Below, piece by piece: positions 45,443 through 54,237 of a stretch of 64,000 nt of DNA. Below the pieces are notes generated by a model. That model saw nothing but the letters and a program-made list of their open reading frames with translations, was not told where the DNA came from and did no database searches. Both the position numbers and the translations under genes were made by a program. The first letter of the stretch is position 1; each line of letters opens with the position of its first letter. The DNA is from Nonomuraea jiangxiensis (GTDB taxonomy: Bacteria; Actinomycetota; Actinomycetes; Streptosporangiales; Streptosporangiaceae): positions 1 through 64,000 of the forward strand of contig NZ_FNDJ01000008.1 of NCBI RefSeq assembly GCF_900099965.1, read 5' to 3'.

Positions 45443-46255
45443 ATGCAGGACTGGATGGTTGATTTCGCCGAGTACGTCCGGGAGCTGTTACCAGGGGAAC
45501 TCGCCGAACCGTTCATCGCCCTCGCCCGTCCGGCCATCCGGCTGTCGATCGCCGGGGAAGGTGAGACGGTTGTCGGCCGGCTAGGTGGCCTGCCCCGCCT
45601 GCCTGAGGAGGTGCCGTGGCCGCGCGTCGGCGACGGCGGCTCCGCGATGCAGTTCCTCGCCGAACTGGACTGCGCGGCGCTCACCGCGTACGAGTCTGAC
45701 ATCGGCCTGCCTGCCGAGGGCGCACTGTTGTTCTTCGCCACCTGGGACAGCCGGGCCGCGCAGGTGATCCACCTGCCCCCGGGGGTCGTACGTGTACCCG
45801 AGCGTGAGGCGCCTGTCTCCGGAGACGCGCGGCTGTTCCCCGAAGCTCCCCTGGCCGCCGAGACCGTGGCCACCTGGCCGACGCGCAGCCACGACGACCT
45901 GGTCGAACTCGGCGATGAGTTCTGGGACCACCCCGTGGGAGAGGAACCTTGGGAGGTGTTCGCCGACCTGCTCACGGACTTCGCCGACGCCGAGGGGGGC
46001 CGTAGGCACCAGGTCGGCGGCTACTCCGACGCCTTGCAATGGCCGATCGAAGCCAAGGCCGCGTCCGCGGCCGGACTGAACCCGAGGGATCCCGGGTTCG
46101 CGGCGGAGGCCTCCCAGTGGGTCAACCTGCTCCAGCTCGACGAGGACAATGGGATGATCTTCGGAGACGGAGGCGTCCTGATCTTCGGAATCCGCCGGGA
46201 CCGGCTCGCCGCCCGCGACTTCAGCCAGATCTTCCCTTACGTCCAAGGACACTGA
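45443..46255 (+). CDS. DUF1963 (YwqG-like) protein
   Basis: The protein has 270 residues; ATG 45443 is 8 nt after AAGGA (45430-45434). The family signature is present: SRLGGLPRLPEEVPWP-like (GRLGGLPRLPEEVPWPRV), FLAELDCAAL, GALLFFATWD and, near the end, LLQLDEDNGMIFGDGGVLIF. It is cytosolic. YwqG-like proteins are widespread and uncharacterised; some sit next to toxins, but none is seen here. Confidence 0.85.
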   Translation: MQDWMVDFAEYVRELLPGELAEPFIALARPAIRLSIAGEGETVVGRLGGLPRLPEEVPWPRVGDGGSAMQFLAELDCAALTAYESDIGLPAEGALLFFATWDSRAAQVIHLPPGVVRVPEREAPVSGDARLFPEAPLAAETVATWPTRSHDDLVELGDEFWDHPVGEEPWEVFADLLTDFADAEGGRRHQVGGYSDALQWPIEAKAASAAGLNPRDPGFAAEASQWVNLLQLDEDNGMIFGDGGVLIFGIRRDRLAARDFSQIFPYVQGH

Positions 46256-46795
46256 CTCAGCGACCTGGGGAAACCGGCGTCCGCGATCCGGTGTCAAGGG
46301 TGCACCGTCGGCAGCCCGGCGTAGGTGGCGAGGTGACCGGTAGCGTTCATGGATGCTGGTGACAATCCTCGGCGGATGCGGCGCGTGGCCGAGGGCGGGC
46401 GTCGAAGACCCGACCAGATGGTAAGCGCCTCGGCAGGGGGCTTTTGGGTTGTTGGAGGATGTACGGGCGAAGCCCGTTCCTCAGGTTCCTTTGTGTTGGG
46501 ATCTCGCCTGAAGCCACGCCCTTTACATTGTAGATCAACCAGCCAGCGGGCTGATCGTGATCATCGGCACCATCGCGTGGACGATGGTGCAGTCGCACGC
46601 CTCCGACCGGGCTCGGCTGCTGCTGTCGCCGGCCTTCGCACCTGGTGGTTCTACTGGCGCGATCGGTGCTGGTCACTCACCCATCGCTCTCCCCGCCCGC
46701 CGCCGTCGCACGTGCCGTCTCCGGGATACGCGTTTACGTAGCCGCCGACAGGGGTCACGATCGCCATCTGACAAGACCCGCCTGATCCCTCCGGT
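46256..46795. other. Gene-free
   Basis: A short plus-strand frame near 46557 (IIGTIAWTMVQSHASDRARL) looks like a membrane helix fragment but is not followed by a plausible protein. No gene is supported. Confidence 0.4.
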
Positions 46796-46830
46796 TTGAC
46801 GCATGCCGATATCGGCATATGATGAGGCGC
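46796..46830 (+). promoter_or_regulatory. Near-consensus promoter with perfect palindromic operator
   Basis: TTGACG (46796-46801) and TATGAT (46818-46823) are 16 nt apart. The spacer carries the perfect 16-bp palindrome ATGCCGATATCGGCAT (46803-46818). Transcription would start at about 46830-46831, on the ATG of the ArsR gene, giving a leaderless message. A repressor dimer on the palindrome would block both promoter boxes, so autorepression is expected. Confidence 0.8.
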
Positions 46831-47178
46831 ATGGCACGAGCAGCGACGACGTCGGACGTCTTCAACGCCATCGCCGAGCCGCAGCGCCGGGAGATCCTGA
46901 TACTGCTGCGGACGGGTGAGCGGCCGGTGACCGAGTTGGCCCAGGAGCTGGGGATGACCCAGCCGGGGGCGTCCAAGCACCTGCGGGTGCTCCGGGAGGT
47001 GGGGCTGGTGCGGGTCCGCGAGGCGGGCAAGCAGCGCCTGTACGGCCTGGACGCCCGCGGGCTGCGACCGGTCCACGAGTGGACCGGCGGGTTCGAGCGG
47101 TTCTGGAACGAGAGCTTCGACCGGCTGGACGCGTACGTGCAGGACCTCAAGCAGGCAAGACAGGAAGGAAGCAACTGA
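46831..47178 (+). CDS. ArsR-family regulator (SdpR-like, metal-independent)
   Basis: The protein has 115 residues from ATG 46831; upstream in-frame ATGs at 46819 and 46822 fall inside the -10 box. The winged helix VTELAQELGMTQPGASKHLR is typical. No CxC or alpha5 metal ligands are seen, which fits the SRPBCC-linked ArsR subgroup. The tail FERFWNESFDRLDAYVQDL is characteristic of that subgroup. It overlaps the next gene by one base (TGATG), so the three genes form an operon under its own control. Confidence 0.9.
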   Translation: MARAATTSDVFNAIAEPQRREILILLRTGERPVTELAQELGMTQPGASKHLRVLREVGLVRVREAGKQRLYGLDARGLRPVHEWTGGFERFWNESFDRLDAYVQDLKQARQEGSN

Positions 47179-47684
47179 TGAGCAAGACAGGACAAGGAAC
47201 GCCGGCACAGTCCGCGCTGGCCGACCGCGAGATCGTGATCTCCCGGGTCATCGACGCCCCGCGGGAGCTGGTGTTCGAGGCGTTCACCGAGGTGCGGCAC
47301 CTGTCGCGCTGGTGGGGGCCGGAGGGGTTCACCACCACCACGCGGTCCTTCGAGTTCCGCGTCGGCGGGGAGTGGGACTTCGTGATGCACGGGCCGGACA
47401 GGACGGACTACCAGGAGTGGATCACCTGGACCGAGATCGTCCCGCCGGAGCGGATCGCGCTGCTGCACGGTGAGTCCCGCGGCGACTTGAACGCCTTCGA
47501 GTCGGTCCTCACGTTCGCGCCCGACGGCGCGGCGACCCGGATCGAGATGCGCACAGTGTTCCCCACCAAGGAACTGCGCGACGAGGCCGTCGAGAAATAC
47601 CACGCGATCGAGGGCGGCCAGCAGACCCTCAGCAACCTGGCTGCCTACGTCAGTGAGATCGTTCGGAAGGGAGCCGAGGGCTGA
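47178..47684 (+). CDS. SRPBCC (AHSA1-like) domain protein
   Basis: The protein has 168 residues; ATG 47178 overlaps the previous stop, with AGGAAGG upstream. The START-like AHSA1 fold is shown by SRVIDAPRELVFEAFTEVRH, SRWWGPEGFTTTT, FEFRVGGEWDFVMHGPDRTD and the C-terminal helix. This fold binds hydrophobic ligands or acts in stress responses. In this common ArsR-linked arrangement its ligand is unknown. It overlaps the next gene by one base. Confidence 0.9.
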   Translation: MSKTGQGTPAQSALADREIVISRVIDAPRELVFEAFTEVRHLSRWWGPEGFTTTTRSFEFRVGGEWDFVMHGPDRTDYQEWITWTEIVPPERIALLHGESRGDLNAFESVLTFAPDGAATRIEMRTVFPTKELRDEAVEKYHAIEGGQQTLSNLAAYVSEIVRKGAEG

Positions 47685-48304
47685 TGGCCGGGAAGGTGTT
47701 CTTCAGCGTGTCGATGTCGCTGGACGGTTTCATCGCACCCGAGTCCCTCGACGATTTGATGGGGCGGCAGTGGGTGGAACTGCAGCGGTGGATGTTCCCG
47801 CTGCGGTTCTTCCGGGAGAACCTGAAGCTGGGCGCGGGCGGCAAGGAAGGGCGCGACAACGACATCGCGCGGGAGACGTTCGAGCGCACCGGCGCGAGCG
47901 TGATGGGCAAGCGCATGTTCGACGCCGGGGAGCAGATGTGGCCGGAGGAGGCGCCGTTCCACACGCCGGTCTTCGTCGTGACGCACGAGAAGCGTGACCC
48001 CTGGGAGCGGCCGGGTGGGACCACCTTCCATTTCGTCAACGACGGCATCGAAACCGCGCTCGACCAGGCCCGCGAGGCCGCCGGCGACCGCGACGTCCGC
48101 ATCGCGGGCGGCGGCGCGACGATCCTGGAGTACGTGAACGCCGGCCTGGTCGACGAGTTCTCGATCGCGCTCTCACCCGTGCTGTTCGGCTCCGGAATCC
48201 GCCTGTTCGACGGCGTGGACGCGTCCAGGGTCGCGCTGGAGCCGGTCCGCGCGGAGCCGACGCAGCGGGTGACCCACCTCACCTACGCGGTCCGGGCGCG
48301 GTAA
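47684..48304 (+). CDS. RibD C-terminal / dihydrofolate-reductase-like protein
   Basis: The protein has 206 residues. VFFSVSMSLDGFIAP at the start, GASVMGKRMFDAGEQMW in the middle, and VRIAGGGATILEYVNAGLVD followed by PVLFGSGIRLFDG near the end define the RibD_C reductase-like family. NAD(P)H-binding is likely; the physiological substrate is unknown. It is the third gene of the ArsR-SRPBCC operon, joined to the SRPBCC gene by a one-base overlap (TGATG). A second family member lies at 53229. Confidence 0.9.
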   Translation: MAGKVFFSVSMSLDGFIAPESLDDLMGRQWVELQRWMFPLRFFRENLKLGAGGKEGRDNDIARETFERTGASVMGKRMFDAGEQMWPEEAPFHTPVFVVTHEKRDPWERPGGTTFHFVNDGIETALDQAREAAGDRDVRIAGGGATILEYVNAGLVDEFSIALSPVLFGSGIRLFDGVDASRVALEPVRAEPTQRVTHLTYAVRAR

Positions 48305-48347
48305 CCGTCTCGACCTCAGCACTCCCCCGCCGAGGTCAGGAGCGCGG

Positions 48348-48637
48348 TCAGATCCTCGACGCTCTGAGCGTCAGGGCCCTCCCCCACTCCCGAACGTGTT
48401 CCCAGCCGCCGCGCGCCTCCTTCATCTCCACGAACGGCCGTCGGTCGTCAGCGTCTTGCCATCCTGCACCCGCACTGTGGTGGCCGTCTCCGGCGGTCGC
48501 ATCCATCGCCCGGGAATGACACCCGGAGTTTGCTCGATCGCCTGGTATTCGGCGGGGATCGCCTGCTGCTCGTCCTGCGACAGGCGGTCGTCCCACGCCT
48601 TCGGGTCGCCGTGGGTGATCAGCAGCATGTACTTCAT
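48348..48637 (-). pseudogene. YciI/DGPF-family pseudogene
   Basis: From ATG 48637 the frame reads MKYMLLITHGDPKAWDDRLS ... VRVQDGKTLTTDG and then goes off frame near 48430-48440. The family's continuation (PFVEMKEARGGWEHV) is found in another frame, so the DG|PF motif itself is split. The normal C-terminal third is missing. It is a decayed relative of the intact YCII gene at 52861. Confidence 0.7.
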
Positions 48638-48781
48638 CGTGTCCCCGTCCGTTGCGTGAGGGTCGTTTCCAAGACAATCGGGCCGCAGCGAAATCGACAC
48701 CACGGCTCTGGCCCAGGCTCCGGCGGACGCGCCTGCGCACGGGCGGACCGGCTGCTCGCGGAGCTGCACTGGTGGGGTTGC

Positions 48782-50347
48782 TCAACCGAACTGCCCGGCC
48801 CAGAACGCGCACCGGTGGGCGGCGGCGAGGTCGGTCGGCCCCGTCGGGTCGGGCGGGACCGCCAGCGACTGCGTGCTGGGGCGGGCCGGGTCGAAGGTCC
48901 GCCAGCGGGGCAGGCCGGGCGCATTGGGGTCGCCGGTGCGGGCGAACGCCGTCCAATATTCGATCATGGTGGTGGACAGCTGCCGCCGGCGGTCGTCGAG
49001 GCCGGGGGTGGGGAAAAGGTACGCCAGTTCCGCGCCGTGTGCGGACCCCAGCGGGAAGTCCGAGCCCGGGATCTCGGTCATGACGTCGTCCCCGGCGAAC
49101 TCGAACGCGTATGTGCGAACCCGCTGGGCAAGGCTCCGGTTCCGCTCGTACGTCGGGCAGGCGAACACCACGTCGGTGGTCAGCGTCGCCCAGGCCAGTC
49201 CCGGAGAGGCGTACTGGGCGAGGGGGTAGCGGCGGGCGACGCGGTCGGCCTGCTCGCCGAACGCGCGCCGCAGCAGCCGAGCGTAGGTCCGCCCGGTGAT
49301 CGGCGTGCCGGGCAGCTCGTAGAAGAGGGCGACCATGTAGCGCATCTCGTCACGGGTGGCGCCGGAGATGACCGGGACGCGGTGGAACATGCCGGCGGCC
49401 AGGGCACGTTCGGGATCCCGCGGAAGCACCGGGCTGCCGACCGCGGGGGTGATGAACTGGTCGTGCAGGGGCAGCAGGCGCTCGGTGGGCAGCCGGCGCA
49501 GGCAGGCGAGAGCTGTCGCCGGATCGGCGCAGCCGAGCCCGGCGGCGAGGCGAGCGCCATCAGCCTGCCGGTCGGCGACGGACGGCCACTGGCGAAAGGC
49601 CGGCACGCCGGGGAACATGGTCCCGGCCGGCACCGTGCCGGTGCAGGGAGCGCTCTGCATGATCGCGCGCTGGAAGAGGCCGGCTGCTCGCGGTGACGCC
49701 AGGTGGGCGCAGACGCTCTTGCCTCCCGCGGACTCCCCGAACAGCGTGATGTTGCCGGGGTCGCCGCCGAACGCGACGGCGTTGCGGCGTACCCAGCGCA
49801 GGGCGGCCTGCTGGTCTTCCAGGGCGAAGCCGCCGGAGCCGGCCAGGCCGGGGTGGGCGAACAGTCCGAAGACGCCCAGCCGGTAGTTGACGGTGACGAC
49901 GATGACGTTCCCGGTCGTGGCCAGGCGGTGGGCGTCGAAGTCGCTGCCGGCGCCCTCGATGAATCCTCCGCCGTGCAGCCATACCATCACCGGTTTGCGC
50001 CCGCCGGGACTGCGAGGGACGGTGACATTGAGGTAGAGGCAGTCTTCCGACGTGCCGGTCGGCTGTCCCGGGGTCGCGCGCTGGACGCAGCGCGGGCCCG
50101 GTTTGATGGCGTTTCGGACACCGGGCCACGGCCGGGCGGGCGCGGGCGAGCGCCAGCGCCGGTTGCCGGTGGGAGCGGCGGCGTAGGGAATGCCCTGAAA
50201 CACGCGATGGTCGTTGCCCTGTGCGCCTTTCACCCAGCCGAGATCCGTGCGCACCAGTGCGCCCTCATGGACGGCGGCCACGGCGGGTGCGGCCGAGATC
50301 AGTTGCGCGACACAGGCGGCCAGCACCACCCACCATCGCCCGTTCAC
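48782..50347 (-). CDS. Secreted type-B carboxylesterase
   Basis: The protein has 521 residues from GTG 50347. A signal peptide (WWVVLAACVAQLISAAPAVAA) precedes an alpha/beta-hydrolase domain. EDCLYLNVTVP is the type-B signature 2, VMVWLHGGGFIEG the oxyanion hole, and FGESAGG carries nucleophile S206. Catalytic His is probably in SAHGAELAYLF. The natural ester substrate is unknown. It overlaps a small membrane protein gene by 4 nt (GTGA) and is divergent from a TetR regulator, the likely controller. Confidence 0.92.
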   Translation of the reverse strand: MNGRWWVVLAACVAQLISAAPAVAAVHEGALVRTDLGWVKGAQGNDHRVFQGIPYAAAPTGNRRWRSPAPARPWPGVRNAIKPGPRCVQRATPGQPTGTSEDCLYLNVTVPRSPGGRKPVMVWLHGGGFIEGAGSDFDAHRLATTGNVIVVTVNYRLGVFGLFAHPGLAGSGGFALEDQQAALRWVRRNAVAFGGDPGNITLFGESAGGKSVCAHLASPRAAGLFQRAIMQSAPCTGTVPAGTMFPGVPAFRQWPSVADRQADGARLAAGLGCADPATALACLRRLPTERLLPLHDQFITPAVGSPVLPRDPERALAAGMFHRVPVISGATRDEMRYMVALFYELPGTPITGRTYARLLRRAFGEQADRVARRYPLAQYASPGLAWATLTTDVVFACPTYERNRSLAQRVRTYAFEFAGDDVMTEIPGSDFPLGSAHGAELAYLFPTPGLDDRRRQLSTTMIEYWTAFARTGDPNAPGLPRWRTFDPARPSTQSLAVPPDPTGPTDLAAAHRCAFWAGQFG

Positions 50348-50538
50348 GCGCGTCGGCCCTTCAGCCCGGCCGCAGCGGCTAGCGCGAGGCCCAGCAGCCC
50401 CACGGCCGCGCCGGTCCACGGAGGCAGGTCGGTCGTGCGCTCGGCCACCGACACCAGTCCCCAATCCGTCCCCCAGAGCCATCTGGTCAGGGCGTTGCCG
50501 AAGCCCTGGATCATCAACAGCACACCCGCGATCATCAT
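50344..50538 (-). CDS. Small two-helix membrane protein
   Basis: The protein has 64 residues; ATG 50538 follows GGAGG. Two hydrophobic segments (MIAGVLLMIQGFGNAL and GAAVGLLGLALAAAAGL) flank a short loop with TRWLWGTDWGLVSVAE. It is translationally coupled to the carboxylesterase by a 4-nt overlap. The role is unknown; membrane partner or accessory factor of the esterase is possible. Confidence 0.7.
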   Translation of the reverse strand: MMIAGVLLMIQGFGNALTRWLWGTDWGLVSVAERTTDLPPWTGAAVGLLGLALAAAAGLKGRRA

Positions 50539-50654
50539 GACGTCGCATCCTCCGATCTCCCAGAACACCCGAGATAGTAAATCAATACACTTGTACGGTA
50601 GTATCATGAGCGTAAGCAAAGCAAGTCGTTCGTACTGAAATATTGGAGAGTGTT

Positions 50655-51275
50655 GTGGGCAAGGGCATTCGCAGGCGAGGTTTGGGTGCCCGGCATGAGG
50701 ATCGGAGGCGGCAGATCGCGGAGGCGCTGCTGACGATCATCAACCGCCACGGACTCGACGCGGTGAGCCTGCGTGACGTCGCGGCCGAGGCGGAGGTCTC
50801 GCTGGGGGCCGTACAGCACTATTTCCGCAGCAAGGACGAGATGCTGCTGTTCGCCCTGGACTACATCAGCGAGCGCGGAACCGAGAGGGTACAGCAGAGC
50901 CTCGGCCTGGGAGGGAAGCCGCCGCGCGCCGTGCTGCGCGACATCCTGGCCGAACTGGTGCCCACCGACGACCAGCGCCGCGCCGAACTGCGCATCGCAA
51001 CCGCGTTCACCGCCCGCTCGCTGGTAAGCCCGAAACTGGCCGAACACCTGCGCGCGGGCTACGACGCCCTATACGAAGTGCTCGTCCTGCTCATCCGTCA
51101 CGCCCAAGACGCCGGCGAGGTATCCGCCGACCTGGATCCCGAACAGGCGGCGGCAGCGCTGTTCGCGCTGGCCGATGGCCTCGGCACGCATGTCCTCATC
51201 GGGCACGGCAGCCCGGAGACGGCACTGGCCGTTCTGGACGAGCACCTCGACCGGCTCTTCTCCACCACGCCCTGA
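50655..51275 (+). CDS. TetR-family regulator
   Basis: The protein has 206 residues; GTG 50655 follows GGAGAG (50645-50650). The helix-turn-helix (LDAVSLRDVAAEAEVSLGAV, QHYFRSKDEMLLFAL) is typical of BetI-like TetR proteins, as is the C-terminal domain. It is divergent from the small membrane protein/esterase operon across a 116-nt AT-rich gap that should contain its operator; no clean palindrome was identified. The inducer may be a lipid or ester related to the esterase. Confidence 0.88.
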   Translation: MGKGIRRRGLGARHEDRRRQIAEALLTIINRHGLDAVSLRDVAAEAEVSLGAVQHYFRSKDEMLLFALDYISERGTERVQQSLGLGGKPPRAVLRDILAELVPTDDQRRAELRIATAFTARSLVSPKLAEHLRAGYDALYEVLVLLIRHAQDAGEVSADLDPEQAAAALFALADGLGTHVLIGHGSPETALAVLDEHLDRLFSTTP

Positions 51276-51625
51276 GCCCTTGCGGATGCCGACATCGCAG
51301 TCATCCATCAGGTCGGTGACGAGCTGCTGGATTCCGCCGTCCTCATCGTCCAGGTCGTCGACGACCTCGCCCCACGCCGGGGCATCCCTTCCGCCATCTG
51401 CGCATCCCTGGAAAGATCAGTCAAAGGGGACAGGACCGCGCAGCCAGGCCGGGCACGACGGACGATTCGCCAGATGTCTGAATTCGGTGAGGACTCGCGG
51501 CCTGGCATTCCAAGCTCGGACGAAGTGAGCCCCGTCGCTGGCGCGACAGGTTGCGGAATGCATCCGCAGGGCGCTCCGGGGTCGGCCGCCGGTGCAGGCG
51601 GGATTTCGGTCGGGAGCCGTGGGCG
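51276..51625. other. Gene-free
   Basis: An acidic minus-strand frame (GEVVDDLDDEDGGIQQLVTD) at about 51300-51385 looks like coding debris, but no gene is supported. Confidence 0.4.
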
Positions 51626-52864
51626 CTACCGCAGTTGGTCGCGGCGGCGTGTCAGGGCGGCGGTCTCGGCGGTGTTGCCCGCCAGGTCGATGGCTTTGTC
51701 GTAGGCCGCGCGCGACTCCCGGCCTCGGCCCAGCCGGCGCAGCAGGTCGGCGCGGGTGGCGTGGTAGGCGTGATAGCCGGCCAACCTGGGCTCAAGACGG
51801 TCGACGGCCGCCAGTGCCACCTCCGGGCCGTCGAGCTCTGCGACCGCGATGGCCCGGTTGAGGGCGATGATCGGCGAGGGGTCGAGGCGGACGAGCTGGT
51901 CGTAGAGGGCGAGGACCTGCGACCAGTCGGTGTCGCGCATGTCGCGGGCGGAGGTGTGCACGGCGTTGATCGCCGCGAGAATCTGGTAGCGACCCGGAGC
52001 CACCCCGGCGGCGGCAGCGGCGAGGCGCTCGCGCACCAGCCGGTGACCCTCGGCGATCAGCGCCGCGTCCCAGGCCCCACGGTCCTGCTCGTCGAGAGCG
52101 ACCAGTTCGCCGCCGGCCGAGACCCGGGCGGGGCGGCGGGCCTCGGTGAGGAGCATCAGCGCCAGCAGCCCGGCCGCCTCACCGTCGTCCGGCAGGAGGG
52201 CACGGATCAGGCGAGTGAGCCGGATCGCCTCGGCGGTCAGCTCGTGCCGTACGGGATCGGTGTCGGGGCCGGTAGCCAGGTAGCCCTCGTTGAAGACCAG
52301 GTAGAGAACGGCGAGGACGCCGGAGACCCGCGCCGGCAGATCCTCCGCCGAAGGCACCCGATAGGGGATGCGGGCCGCCTTGATCTTGGCCTTCGCACGG
52401 GTGATCCGCTGCCCCATGGCGCTCTCGGCCACCAGGAAGGCGCGGGCGATCTCGGGCATGGTCAGGCCGGCGACCATGCGCAGCGTCAGCGCCACGCGAG
52501 CCTCCATCGCCAGCGCCGGGTGACAGCAGGTGAAGATCAGCCGAAGCCGGTCGTCGTCGATGGCGCCGAGAGGCTCGGGCGGGTCGTCGTATGACATCTG
52601 AGCCTTCCTGTGCTTGTCGTCGCGCTTGTTCTCGCGCCTGATCCGGTCGATGGCCTGGCGGTTGGCGGTGGTGGTCAGCCAGGCACCCGGGTTCGGGGGC
52701 ACGCCGTCGGCCGGCCACCGCTGGACGGCGGTCGCGAACGCCTCGGCCGCCGCCTCCTCGGCGATGTCGAGGTCACCGAAGCGCCTGGTCAGGGAGGCGA
52801 CCACCCGGGCCCACTCCTCACGGTGGGCCTGGGCGATCGCCTCATGGACGTCGATCCTGTTCAC
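51626..52864 (-). CDS. ECF42-group RNA polymerase sigma factor with C-terminal TPR/DUF6596 extension
   Basis: The protein has 412 residues from GTG 52864. Sigma region 2 (EEAAAEAFATAVQRWPADG, NRQAIDRIRRE) and region 4 (MVAGLTMPEIARAFLVAESA) are followed by a long helical extension (VLYLVFNEGYLA ... AINAVHTSARDMRDTDWSQV). This large extension and linkage to a DGPF/YCII gene define ECF42. There is no anti-sigma gene; in this group the extension itself is thought to regulate. It overlaps the YCII gene by 4 nt (GTGA). Confidence 0.93.
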   Translation of the reverse strand: MNRIDVHEAIAQAHREEWARVVASLTRRFGDLDIAEEAAAEAFATAVQRWPADGVPPNPGAWLTTTANRQAIDRIRRENKRDDKHRKAQMSYDDPPEPLGAIDDDRLRLIFTCCHPALAMEARVALTLRMVAGLTMPEIARAFLVAESAMGQRITRAKAKIKAARIPYRVPSAEDLPARVSGVLAVLYLVFNEGYLATGPDTDPVRHELTAEAIRLTRLIRALLPDDGEAAGLLALMLLTEARRPARVSAGGELVALDEQDRGAWDAALIAEGHRLVRERLAAAAAGVAPGRYQILAAINAVHTSARDMRDTDWSQVLALYDQLVRLDPSPIIALNRAIAVAELDGPEVALAAVDRLEPRLAGYHAYHATRADLLRRLGRGRESRAAYDKAIDLAGNTAETAALTRRRDQLR

Positions 52865-53184
52865 CGGAACGGCCGCACCTCGACCTTCCGGTTGCAGGCC
52901 TTCGACCCCTCGGCTGCCAGCTTGAGCGCCACGTCGAGGTCGGCTGCCTCGATGATCCAGAAGCCGGCGAGGTACTCCTTGGACTCCAGAAAGGGCCCGT
53001 CGGTGACCATCGCCTCCCCAGCCCGGTTGTCGATGACGGTGGCCGTGTCGGGCGAGGCGAGGCCGCCGGCGAAGACCCAGTGGCCATCGGTCTGGAGCCG
53101 GTCATTGAACACGTCGATCGCGGCGTCCTCGTCCGGAGTGGCGAGGCCGGCCTGGTCGTGGATCACGGAAATCAGGTACTGCAT
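52861..53184 (-). CDS. YCII-related DGPF-domain protein
   Basis: The protein has 107 residues; ATG 53184 follows AGGAGATG. It is an alpha/beta dimeric fold with the hallmark MVTDGPFLESKEYLAGFWII. DGPF proteins are the constant partners of ECF42 sigma factors and are often their targets; an enzymatic role is unproven. It is coupled by a 4-nt overlap to the sigma gene. Confidence 0.92.
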   Translation of the reverse strand: MQYLISVIHDQAGLATPDEDAAIDVFNDRLQTDGHWVFAGGLASPDTATVIDNRAGEAMVTDGPFLESKEYLAGFWIIEAADLDVALKLAAEGSKACNRKVEVRPFR

Positions 53185-53228
53185 CTGAGGATCATCTCCT
53201 GTGGTGTCAAGACAGTGTGGTGTGCCGG

Positions 53229-53855
53229 TCAGGCTTCAGTCGGCGCGTACTGCGGGCGCCCGGCAGGCCGGTAGACCTGGATCGTCACGCCCTTCGAGTC
53301 GATTCGCGACTCGACCAGGTCGAGCGCAAGATCCGGGCCGGTCTCCGGGAACAATCGCGCGCCCTGGCCGAGAATCACCGGGACCACTATCAGAGTCATC
53401 TCGTCGACCAGATCGTTCTCCAGCAGCCACCGGGTCAGGGTGCCGCTGCCGTGCACCTGCAACTCACCCCCTGGCTTGGCCTTCAGGTCCGCGATGGCGG
53501 TCGCGAGGTCGTCGGACAGGACGGTGGTGCCCGACCACGCAGGATCGGCGAGTGTGGTCGATGCCACGTACTTGGGCCGGGTGTTCAACGCCCGCACGAC
53601 GGGCTCCCAGCCAGGGGCATCCTGGACCGTCCAGGACCCCCACGAGCCGGCGAACAGCTCGTAGGTCCGCCGGCCGAGCAGGAACGCGTCGGCGCGCTGG
53701 TAGGTCTGGTTGATGAACGCGTGGATCTCGTTGTCGCCCTTGCCCAGGGCCCAGCCGCCGCGCTCGAATCCGTTCCTGCGGTCCTCATCCGACGCGCCGC
53801 CGTTTCCCTGCATGACTCCATCGATGGTGACCTGAGTCATGGTCGTCAGCTTCAT
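53229..53855 (-). CDS. Dihydrofolate-reductase-like (RibD_C) protein
   Basis: The protein has 208 residues from ATG 53855. MTQVTIDGVMQGNGG, FLLGRRTYELFAGSWGSWTV, GELQVHGSGTLTRWLLENDL and PVILGQGARLFPE define the family. It leads the operon with YCII and ECF42, 44 nt apart. The combination of a RibD_C reductase and a DGPF protein under one ECF42 factor is frequent in actinomycetes; the physiological reaction is unknown. It is a different subgroup from the copy at 47684. Confidence 0.9.
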   Translation of the reverse strand: MKLTTMTQVTIDGVMQGNGGASDEDRRNGFERGGWALGKGDNEIHAFINQTYQRADAFLLGRRTYELFAGSWGSWTVQDAPGWEPVVRALNTRPKYVASTTLADPAWSGTTVLSDDLATAIADLKAKPGGELQVHGSGTLTRWLLENDLVDEMTLIVVPVILGQGARLFPETGPDLALDLVESRIDSKGVTIQVYRPAGRPQYAPTEA

Positions 53856-54237
53856 GATCGCGATTCCTCAACCTCGGCGCCGCCCCCTTACGGGCGGCCT
53901 CACCCCTGCTACGAACACCACCGCCCCGATCCGACACCCCCTCCCGGATTTCTTTGAAGAACTTTCCGGGACGCCGGTCGTCAGCGATCCGGCAACGCGA
54001 CAGTTTCGCGGCGACCGCGCTCCACTTCCTCAAGCGCGCCCAGCGGACGAGCTCGTGGACGAGATCGATCGCGAAGATCCTGACCAGCGGTGGCGGGCGT
54101 CGAAAGCCTCGGGCGCGAGGCGACCTCACCGACCTGAGCCGCCGTCACCGGCGCTGGAAGATCAGAGCGGGAGCCACCTGACCAGGCCGGGCGCCACGTG
54201 GAACAGCTGTCGGCATCGGTGTCGTTCTGGCGCATCG
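53856..54237. other. Gene-free
   Basis: Frames on both strands are basic and unassigned (minus strand: VRIFAIDLVHELVRWARLRK). The promoter of the DHFR-YCII-ECF42 operon should lie at its left edge, just upstream of 53855 on the minus strand. Confidence 0.4.

Noticed and set aside
48311..48336. Short inverted repeat GACCTC...GAGGTC after the RibD-like gene
   Set aside because: Only 6-bp arms with a 14-nt loop; too weak to call a terminator.
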